NCBI GenBank assembly: GCA_015499985.1 | Contig: JAAAUF010000870.1 | Location: 1 to 17,540, forward strand | Source of the DNA: Haplosporangium gracile | Lineage: Eukaryota; Mortierellomycota; Mortierellomycetes; Mortierellales; Mortierellaceae | Length of the DNA stretch: 17,540 nucleotides | Direction: 5' to 3' | Shown: piece by piece, positions 1 to 9,302 of the stretch | Numbering within the stretch: the stretch's first letter is position 1 | How the letters are laid out: every line of letters starts with the position of its first letter | The notes under the pieces: model-generated | The model's database searches: none | Told to the model about the DNA's origin: nothing | What the model saw: the letters and a program-made list of their open reading frames with translations, nothing else | Translations under genes and position numbers: made by a program

Positions 1-53
<53 letters not shown>

Positions 54-72
54 ACTGTTGTTGTTGTTGTTG
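1..72. repeat. (TTG)n trinucleotide microsatellite coding poly-Asn
   Basis: A TTG/CAA triplet repeat fills the left edge, interrupted once near 54-56. Read on the minus strand in the F-box gene frame it is five AAC codons, one AGT and then at least seventeen AAC codons, that is poly-Asn with one Ser. Pure codon repetition suggests slippage-prone, probably length-variable DNA. Confidence 0.95.
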
Positions 73-773
73 GTATCGTTTTCTTGAGCGTCCTGGTTGC
101 TTAGGGTCGATCCCATGATGGCCGCAACGAATTCGCTCCAAAAGTACTCTTGATCGACGGTTTTAATATTCTGAGATGGGAACTGGGGATCCCGGTTGAA
201 CCACAATTCGAGGGTGTTGATTCTTGGCCACCTTTCACGGAGAATCTCATGTGCACCCTCGACAGGCTTCCAGATACCGGTATGATGAACAAAGCGCTCG
301 GAGATCTTGTACCACGCTCTACAGACTCGATTGACAGATCGGAGTGTTGTTTGACTAAGGTAGCCGCAGACGAGCTCTAAGACCTCGCTTGGTAGCTCGG
401 ATACCTCGGGCGCATCGAGCAGGGGTTGAACGACTTTGGTCTCGACGGGTCGTTTTTTGCGGATCACGATGGGTTTGAAGGGCCAGTTGTTGCTCAGTGC
501 TGACTTGGTCTTGTGAGAAGATACAGGAACGAAGCGGATGTCATGCCATTCGTAGTCGTCATCGTCGTCGCTGTCGTCGTATGCATCTTCGGAATCGTAG
601 TCGTCATAGTCGCGGGAGTCGTAGACGCAGTCGCCATATACCTCCGAGTCGCGGTTGTAGATTTGTTGGTACTCGTCCTGTGCCGACTGAGTGTTGAGGA
701 TGTCCAATTGGTCATTGTAAGGACTATCGCAAGGGGCAAAGGAAGAAGAGGAAGCTGGTATGAAGGAAAGCAT
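1..773 (-). CDS. F-box protein, N-terminal part (3' end beyond window)
   Basis: The minus-strand frame is open from an ATG at 773-771 to the left edge and gives 257 residues with no intron needed. Residues about 56-76 form an Asp/Tyr-rich acidic stretch. Residues about 127-165 read as an F-box: LPSEVLELVCGYLSQTTLRS followed by VNRVCRAWYKISERF, with the leading Leu-Pro, the central Leu/Val pattern and the conserved Trp-Tyr. F-box proteins use this segment to bind Skp1 in SCF ubiquitin ligases; the substrate-binding part would lie C-terminal and is mostly outside the window. The text after the F-box (IWKPVEGAHEILRERWPRIN, then TLELWF) resembles the start of a leucine-rich-repeat-like region seen in many fungal F-box proteins, but too little is visible to say. 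The last visible residues are a poly-Asn run coded by AAC. The start is the first in-frame ATG, and no earlier in-frame ATG was found just upstream. Confidence 0.8.
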
Positions 774-942
774 TAAAGATGTAGTGGGTTTGATGTGAGT
801 GGGGGGAGGATGGAGAAAAGGGATGGTTGAAAAGGGGAGGAAAGAACTGGAAGACAAGGAAAGGATACGGAACAGGCGATAAAAGGGTTCAATTGCATCT
901 TTAAATAACTTAAATTGACATTGCGCCGCAGACTGCGTCCGT

Positions 943-948
943 CACGTG
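943..948. promoter_or_regulatory. CACGTG E-box upstream of F-box gene
   Basis: A palindromic CACGTG sits in the context GTCACGTGGT, 170 bp upstream of the F-box start codon. This core, especially with a preceding GT, is the known site for fungal bHLH factors of the Cbf1/Pho4/USF type. Whether it is used is inference. Confidence 0.4.
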
Positions 949-986
949 GTAAATTTTCACACAAAAAAAGGGCATTTGTATGCATG

Positions 987-1032
987 CTGCGGCCATGACA
1001 TCTCCTTGTCAAACAAATACTTATGGCCGCAG
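987..1032. repeat. Perfect 10-bp inverted repeat with 26-nt loop
   Basis: CTGCGGCCAT at 987-996 is mirrored exactly by ATGGCCGCAG at 1023-1032. The helix could continue inward by one G-T and one A-T pair. On the minus strand it lies about 29 nt beyond the DDX41 poly(A) signal, so it may be just past the cleavage site, and it is also in the F-box gene's upstream region. Confidence 0.7.
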
Positions 1033-1060
1033 TCGCGAAGCAGTGTTCTTTTGGTCTTAT

Positions 1061-1066
1061 TTTATT
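1061..1066 (-). terminator. Poly(A) signal AATAAA of the DDX41 gene
   Basis: The plus strand reads TTTATT, which is AATAAA on the minus strand, 31 nt downstream of the DDX41 stop codon. The position fits a fungal polyadenylation signal. Confidence 0.6.
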
Positions 1067-1096
1067 TGCAATGAGAAAAAAAAAGGAGTAAGATGT

Positions 1097-3490
<2,394 letters not shown>

Positions 3491-4267
3491 GATATACGAA
3501 GAGTGTGCTGGATGAGCGACGTTGTCAAAAGTAAAAAGAATGAGGACTGAAGATGTCAAAGGGGCGCGGCTTCCTTTTTTATGCAACACCATAGGAGATC
3601 ACCTGTGGCTTAGTAATGAACTCCTTGGGCAGTCACTCGAAGGTTCGCTTTTGAAAGAAAGAGCAAAACGGACAAGCAACGCCCAACGGTCAACAGGGGA
3701 GGAACAAGTTGCAGGACGATGCTCCTCCTTGTTATGCTTACTAAGCTCCATCCACTTCAATCCTTCGATGCACCAACCCATGAACAAGCAACTACAACGG
3801 TTGTTATGTTTTCCATGGTTCAACTGTTTTCATCCGTGAACAAGCACATCCACACAACGGCGCCTCCACGGAGCCAAGCGTAAGCATGTGCTAACAAGGT
3901 AACACAAAGCAAACAAGGAAAAGAAAAGTGAGCTTTCAAAGAGAAAGCCCAACGCCTAATGCCTTGATGCGCTGGCAGTCAGTGACAGGTTGTGCGGACA
4001 AGGAAGCAGAATGAACAACCGCTGAAAGTGTCGCATCAGACGGTTGAAAGAAAAAGTTCGCCTCCACAGTCGACACATAGTACCAATAGACAAAGGTGGA
4101 CTCTCTTTCCCCACATCCTTTACTTTTCTATTTCAGCTCTTCCTTTCCTCTTTCTCTTCTTTTTTTTCTTCTCTTCTTTCACTTCCACACACTTTCTCTT
4201 ACTTCTCTACTCTCTTCCCCTATACCCTTCACCAAATTACCTATCACAGTCAAGAAAACATAATACA
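3491..4267. other. Divergent intergenic region (DDX41 / KDEL protein)
   Basis: This 777-bp region separates two diverging genes. The left third holds the DDX41 promoter block at 3558-3595. The right part (about 4100-4260) is strongly pyrimidine-rich, a usual promoter/5' leader style in filamentous fungi, and precedes the start of the rightward gene. The frame upstream of the rightward ATG happens to stay open from 3992, but it codes low-complexity Phe/Ser/Leu and looks like untranslated leader. I see no RNA gene here. Confidence 0.75.
3573..3584 (-). promoter_or_regulatory. TATA-like element of the DDX41 promoter
   Basis: On the minus strand this reads GCATAAAAAAGG, about 85-95 nt upstream of the DDX41 start codon, a normal TATA spacing. 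It sits inside a longer block (3558-3595) that recurs at 7341-7384. Confidence 0.45.
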
Positions 4268-5080
4268 ATGCGCTACTCTACGACCACAGCTCTCATCGCC
4301 GCCACATCCCTGGCCCTCCTCGCATGCTCTTCTTTCACCAACAACAATGTTGCTTCTGCAGCATTGACCTCACAAGAACGCCTCGAAACCGAAGCCAGAG
4401 ACTCAACTAACCCCAACTACTGCCCCGACTGTCTCAAAAAGGCACTCGTCAACCATTTCCCACACGCCTGCCCCTCAGACCTTCAACCTATGGCCGCCAT
4501 CACCCGCCCCTCAGGCCCAACACCTGCTGAACGTCGTTGTATCTGTATTGCCTTCCTCGACCTCTTCTGGATGAAGTCTGATTGTTCTGCCGAGTGTGCT
4601 TTCGTGCACGATGCCGATGCCATGTCCCATCTCCTGAGCGCCAAGACTATCCCCGGTTGTGAAAAGTATGTCGATTTCGAAACGGGAACTGAACTGGAGA
4701 TTGAGGGGTTTGAGACGAAGGATCCTGAGTATATACCCGAGGTGTATAAACAGGCGACGAGGGAAGTGGCAGAGGCTCAGGCTGCAGCACAGGAACGAGC
4801 TCATGCGGAAGCATACCCTGCAGCAGATAATGCTGGTGCTGCTGAAGCCGGAGAGAAGGAGCAAAAGGAGCCCCTGAATGAGTCGACGTTTGATTTTGAC
4901 TTGAAAAGCGAGAATGAACCAAAGATCACTATCAAGATGGACAACTTTATCCGTAACCCGGACGGCAGTATCCCCGATTATGCTCTGGCTGAGATGGCTG
5001 CTGAGGCCGAAGCGAAGGTCAAGGCTGCTGCTGTTGCTGGAGAGGCTGAGGCTGAGTCCAAGGTTAAAGATGAGTTGTAA
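4268..5080 (+). CDS. Orphan secretory-pathway protein with eight Cys and C-terminal KDEL
   Basis: An intronless 270-residue protein I do not recognise. Residues 1-32 form a clear signal peptide (hydrophobic core ALIAATSLALLAC, cleavage likely around the ASAA at 29-32). The mature N-terminal half has eight cysteines: C52, C55 (CPDC), C68, C91, C93 (CIC), C106, C110 and C131. This even number fits a small disulfide-bonded or metal-binding domain of about 80 residues. Residues about 160-270 are Ala/Glu/Lys-rich and probably helical or disordered, with one N-glycosylation sequon at N204-E-S. The last four residues are exactly KDEL, the known ER-retrieval signal read by the ERD2 receptor. Signal peptide plus KDEL argues for a soluble ER-lumen protein. 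The ATG at 4268 is chosen because it begins the signal peptide. CPDC resembles a thioredoxin-type CxxC, but no thioredoxin fold is evident. Confidence 0.88.
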   Translation: MRYSTTTALIAATSLALLACSSFTNNNVASAALTSQERLETEARDSTNPNYCPDCLKKALVNHFPHACPSDLQPMAAITRPSGPTPAERRCICIAFLDLFWMKSDCSAECAFVHDADAMSHLLSAKTIPGCEKYVDFETGTELEIEGFETKDPEYIPEVYKQATREVAEAQAAAQERAHAEAYPAADNAGAAEAGEKEQKEPLNESTFDFDLKSENEPKITIKMDNFIRNPDGSIPDYALAEMAAEAEAKVKAAAVAGEAEAESKVKDEL

Positions 5081-5096
5081 AGTGTAATATACATAG

Positions 5097-5102
5097 AATA
5101 AA
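5097..5102 (+). terminator. Poly(A) signal AATAAA of the KDEL-protein gene
   Basis: AATAAA lies 17 nt after the stop codon of the KDEL-tailed protein, a plausible polyadenylation signal. Confidence 0.55.
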
Positions 5103-5507
5103 ACGAGGTACTAATTGGACTGAACCTTCCGATAAACAAGTAAACAACGATAAAGAGACAAAAAAAAAAAAAGTGGGCGCATCCGTGCGTCTGCTATTGT
5201 ATAAGTGAATGTGAGTTGAGGTGCTCCGTGGGTACAAAGGTCACAATGAAACGAAGTAGGAAAAGAAAAAAAAAAGGATCGCCTTATTTTTTGCGATCGG
5301 ACATGCCACCTATACCTTTGATAAGTTCCCCGCGTGGTGCAGCTGCCCAATTGCCCGAGAAAAAGCAAATCGACTTTCTTGCCGTGCATCCTCCAGGAAC
5401 AAAAATCGGCGGAATGACTCCACCCTCAAAAAAAAAAAATCTTATTTCGGAGGGCGATCCACACAGTGAGCGCCTCTCCAGGAAAAAAGAGAAGACGAAA
5501 AAAAAAG

Positions 5508-5515
5508 TATATAAA
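5508..5515 (+). promoter_or_regulatory. TATA box of the GNAT acetyltransferase gene
   Basis: TATATAAA lies 94 nt upstream of the start codon, following an A-rich stretch and followed by a C/A-rich leader. Sequence and spacing are typical for a TATA box with a leader of about 60 nt. Confidence 0.65.
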
Positions 5516-5608
5516 GCGATGACAATCTCAATATTCATTCACTCATTCACCCAACAACCCGACCACGACCACTTCAACCTCCCTTATACCCTGTACATAT
5601 TATCTACC

Positions 5609-6313
5609 ATGGCCATCTCTGCAGAGCAATTCTCCTTTCGTCAGGTAAGAAAGAACAAAGAAAGCAATTGATTATTTCTTCCAGGTCTCATGCAATGTAA
5701 TGTTAACTGATCCATGTTTTGCCCTCCTTGCCTGCATCTCCTCCCTCTCACTTCAATATAGGCCAAGCCTGATGAGCTGGACATCTTTATCGACATCCTC
5801 GAGCGTGCAGCGCTGTGGATGGAGGCCAACAAGCTGAACCAATGGATCCCTGGCTCATTCGTCGCCCCCAAAACCCATGCCCATATCGAGAACACAATCT
5901 CCATCGGCAACGCCTACTTTATCATCAAGTCTTCCCCTTCCACCTCTACCTCCACATCCGACAACAAGGACGACGAGACCATCATTGGAACCTTCACCTT
6001 GAACTACACCGACCCCTTTGATCAAATGCTCTGGAAAGACCTGGTTGAGGACTGGTCAGACGCCGTCTACCTCCATCGTCTCGTCGTCGAACGCGAGTAC
6101 AAGGGATACGGTCTCGGCCCCAAGGCTCTTCACTTTGCAGAGATGGAGGGCTTGAAGCGTGGAAAGCATTATTTGAGACTGGATTGCATGGCGGACAACA
6201 AGTTGTTGAAGGCTTACTATCGAGAGAAGGCCGGATTTAAGGAGTTTGACGATTACCCTGGTGAACGCCTCTTTGGTCGCTTTGAGAGACCCATCACTGC
6301 CACCTTGCCTTGA
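5609..6313 (+). CDS. GNAT-family N-acetyltransferase (2 exons)
   Basis: A predicted acetyl-CoA-dependent N-acetyltransferase of 195 residues. Exon 1 is 5609-5644 (12 codons), the intron is 5645-5761 (GTAAGA...TATAG, 117 bp, phase 0), and exon 2 is 5762-6313. The fold signature is readable: an N-terminal helix (FRQAKPDELDIFIDILERAA), a beta strand with IIGTFTLNY around 86-94, motif A with LHRLVV followed by REYKGYGLG near 116-131 (the acetyl-CoA pyrophosphate loop, with Glu-Tyr-Lys-Gly-Tyr-Gly in place of the usual Q/R-x-x-G-x-G/A), and motif B with LRLDCMADN then YYREKAGF near 151-171. A short Ser/Thr-rich insert (about 70-78) separates two strands. Substrate cannot be read from sequence; small-molecule or antibiotic-type acetyltransferases share this architecture. 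The tiny first exon is supported by the TATA box position and an in-phase splice, but is less certain than exon 2. Confidence 0.9.
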
Positions 6314-6365
6314 AAAACACAAAATACCCCTTCTTCATCAATGCAACCCTTCATAGCACATCCAT

Positions 6366-6371
6366 AATAAA
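6366..6371 (+). terminator. Poly(A) signal AATAAA of the GNAT gene
   Basis: AATAAA lies 53 nt after the acetyltransferase stop codon in an A/C-rich 3' flank. Confidence 0.55.
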
Positions 6372-8446
6372 CTCAATCATATACCTAAAGCCAGAACTTC
6401 CTAGAAAGAGTGTTGTGTTGGTATTCACTTGTTGCTAGAAAGGGAAGAACGTGGCGTAGGTGTGCTGGTGTCATAGTTCTTTGTTTAGGGCTGAGAAATA
6501 GAAGGTGAAGAAAAGGACGTGGTCTAGGCTGGTATGTTGATTGAAAAACTCCTGAAAAGGATTACGGCCACTCGAAGAGAACGCGAATAGAATGCCTGTG
6601 ACCGGGAGTGGTCATTGCGTCCTTACCTTTACGCGGGGCCTGTTGGTCCATCTACACAATCATGCACATGCACACCAATTGGTCTAATTTGGGGCGGTTT
6701 AGAGTGCGGGAAGGGAAAAGGGACATGCGTTAGTTTGCATTTTTTGCCATAGCCTCTCCATCAAAAGAACAAACAAGCACGCAAAGCGCGGAAGAAGAGA
6801 AACAAAGAAAAGGGATCTGCACCCAAACCCTTTTGTTCTTTGGTCTCCTCTGTTCAGCTTCTCCAGCCTTCCTTCCCTCCCGGACAAGGTAGTAACGTCC
6901 TCTCCAGCCCAGCCAGTGAAAAGTCAGAGAACGCGCGAATGTCCATTTTATTCGCCTCTTTTTGTTTGCATAATTTCCTTGTCTCCTCTTGCCTGCTCCT
7001 CTCCCCTACGCTAGCATGAACAGATCGCGCGATCCTTAACCCTCTTCCCTCCTAGTGAAAAAACTTCAACTTCTACTTATCTCTTCATACTATCCAGAAG
7101 CTCTTCTCAGCAGGCTAAGGCGGAATCTTGCTGGATATGACCCCGATGTAAATGAGCATATGTTTTTTGATGTTTGTTGTGTAATGATCGCAAACAGACA
7201 AATCGGCAGTTGAGCATCCTCTCTTCAGCATGAGAAAAGAGCGAAGTTTGATCCGCCGGCATACTTGCACTTTATGAAGGAAATTTTATTTCACTCTGTT
7301 TGCCAACTCTGCTTACCTACTTTTCTACAATGAACAGACGAAGGGGCGGAGTCTTTTTTTTTATGCTCTCGATGACACCATAGGCAGAAGTCAGAGGTCA
7401 GAGAGTTAATGCATCAGATGAGAAACGAAATCATTTTATTTTGGCTCTGTTGCCTTGTGCTCTGCTCAACTCCTGCTCTGTGCTCCAGGAGCCGTGCTTT
7501 TTGTTGTACCATGCGGTCACCAGGTTGGACAATTTTGAACAGTCCACCAAGCAACGATCGCATTAAAATAACAACAACGTGTGTTCTTTGTGTATTTCTG
7601 TAGGGCATCTATCTTTTTTCTCCAAATAAATCTCCAATCCCATGATGAGAATTTGATCTTCTCTCCTCGTCCTCTCTCCCTAACACCACGCAGGGTCTGT
7701 TGTTTATTGTTTATTTTTGTCATATCCTTTACTACTTAATAACATAGTATGTTTCAGGTACTGAACACACACATCATCATCACTCGTCCATCATCGGTAA
7801 TAAAGTTATCACCTGCTCGGAGTACCACCAGTCTGGGTGTATGTTTAGCACCAGGTGGGATGGAGTCTTATCCGTTCATTTGCGTTGCATTATCGTTTCT
7901 TTACGATTACGCTTGTTTCTGAAGTCACTCGCACTCTCGTGCCACCTATATATAAAACATAAACAAACAAACAAGCAAACTGCTGCTACTGAAGATTTGA
8001 AATTTTACATAAAAGACGGGGCCGTTGCTGGGATGATGGTGCCTGAATTGATTTCAGTTTTACATCACTCCTCTTGTCCCTGAACACTGGCGACTGTTTA
8101 ATTCTCACACTCCCCCTTCTTCTCTTCTCATATCCTGCTTTGTTACAACCATCTCCCGTTCTCTTTCCTCCTTCTTTCCTATCTCTCTCTCTCGCTCAGT
8201 GTCGCACCATCGGATAGATACGCAATCTCGCAGAGCCGTTGTCGCACTAGCCTCACTTCGTAATCTTCCTTCCTTTTAACCACTCGATTTTTTTTTTCTT
8301 CACAAACAAAACGCGCATCATCCGCGGATCATTCTTTTTTGTACTTCACTTATTCCCTGTGTCTGATTCCTCCCCCTCTCCAAATTATTCCACCTGCATA
8401 TCCACGACGGTCCCTCCTTCTCAACCTCCCCTGTCCTGAATCGCTC

Positions 8447-8468
8447 TTTTTTTTTTTTTTTTTTTTTT
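8447..8468. repeat. Homopolymer T22
   Basis: Twenty-two consecutive T bases. Such runs exclude nucleosomes in fungi and are common near promoters; on the minus strand it is an A22 tract, but no adjoining retroelement or target-site duplication was seen. Confidence 0.95.
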
Positions 8469-9031
8469 GAAAGCGCCAGTAAATATAGATGGGCGTCGTG
8501 CGATAAAAAATAGCAAAGGGAGAAAAAGACGGCAGATACAGAAAAGGGATACCAAAGTGAACATAAACTGACACAACCCTTTTTTCAGCAAACACCCGGC
8601 TAGAAGTGATCATGGTTAACCAGCTGAACAAAAAAATAAATAAATGAAGAGCGCTTACGTTCCAGCTGTTTGGATAGGAAAAGATATTAGGAGAAGGTGA
8701 AAAAAGAGTGAAGGAGAGCGACGAAGAGAAAAGTAGAAGGGGAAGATGATGAAGCAATGACAGATAGCCCTACGGATAATTTCCAAAATGATGAAAAGTA
8801 TTTGTCTGTCGGGGCGAGCATAAGCAGTTGCATCTGCTATTGCCATTTAGCGCCTTTTTTCTTATTTGTGTGTATGTGATGTTTATATGCGATTAAAAGA
8901 GCGTAAATGACAACAACAACCACACTCTTGGAAGGATACAACAATGCATTCACACATATCGACACCCTCACTCATCCCTGGGTAGAGAGGACAGGGTGGG
9001 GGGTGGAGGAAACAGTATCATTCTCCATGCC

Positions 9032-9037
9032 TATAAA
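9032..9037 (+). promoter_or_regulatory. TATA box upstream of the 610-aa membrane protein gene
   Basis: TATAAA in the context CCTATAAATG lies 271 nt upstream of the ATG. It is followed by a strongly C/T-rich leader (about 9060-9250) that includes CCCTT pentamer repeats near 9079-9095. Confidence 0.45.
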
Positions 9038-9302
9038 TGAATGCTGGATTGCCACTTGTTTTTCTCTCCTTTCTACTTTTCCCTTCCCTTCCCTTCTTCT
9101 TCCTGCCTTCCATTCAGCGTTCCTCTACCCTTCGTCCTTCCTTTCTAATCAACGATTGATTTTTCTTTCCTCATAACTTCACCAATACTTTCTCCTTCCT
9201 CCTTCTCTCTTCTTTTTCATTTGTGCCTCCTCCCTCCTCTCCTACTTCCTTAACACACCTATTCGAAAAAACTACGCCCAATTTAGACAAAACAGAAGAG
9301 CC

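Larger units (their letters stand above)
774..1096. other. Intergenic: F-box gene promoter and DDX41 3' end
   Basis: No gene is supported here. The stretch holds the upstream region of the leftward F-box gene and the 3' flank of the leftward DDX41 gene. It includes an AT-rich patch at about 897-915, a CACGTG E-box at 943-948, an inverted repeat at 987-996/1023-1032, and a minus-strand AATAAA at 1061-1066. Confidence 0.8.
5081..5608. other. Intergenic: 3' flank of KDEL gene and GNAT promoter
   Basis: No gene is supported. The stretch contains several poly(A) runs (for example 5160-5172 and 5429-5438), a small stem-loop (GATCGC at 5277-5282 with GCGATC at 5293-5298, T-rich loop), and the TATA box and leader of the next gene. 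Overlapping short frames in both strands are lysine- or phenylalanine-rich and are explained by the homopolymer runs. Confidence 0.7.
6314..9302. other. Long gene-poor interval (about 3 kb)
   Basis: No open frame here looks like a protein: the candidates are short, Ser/Phe/Leu-rich and follow pyrimidine tracts. Contents from left to right: the GNAT 3' end, a 12-bp palindrome GATCGCGCGATC at 7023-7034, a block at 7341-7384 resembling the DDX41 promoter, a TATA-like TATATATAAAA at 7947-7957 followed by a (CAAA)n stretch, a C/T-rich region at 8098-8260, a 10-bp palindrome ATCCGCGGAT at 8320-8329, a T22 run at 8447-8468, and the promoter and C/T-rich leader of the next gene from about 9030. I saw no tRNA-like clover-leaf. 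It may hold an intron-split 5' leader or a non-coding transcript, but nothing proves it. Confidence 0.7.

Noticed and set aside
3992..4267. 92-codon upstream extension of the KDEL protein
   Set aside because: It would bury the signal peptide and translates a pyrimidine-rich leader as Phe/Ser/Leu low complexity.
4319..4333. Lipobox-like LLAC in the KDEL protein signal peptide
   Set aside because: Lipoprotein processing is bacterial; this is a eukaryotic gene set and an ASA-type cleavage site follows.
5216..5671. 151-aa plus-strand frame
   Set aside because: Lysine runs come from poly(A) tracts; it spans the GNAT TATA box, leader, exon 1 in the wrong frame and the start of the intron.
8447..8468. 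A22 on the minus strand as the tail of a retroposed element
   Set aside because: No target-site duplication, reverse transcriptase remnant, tRNA-like head or internal promoter was seen next to it.
8350..8757. 135-aa minus-strand frame
   Set aside because: Composition is Ser/Phe/Leu plus a poly-Lys run from the T22 tract, with no recognisable domain or conserved motif.
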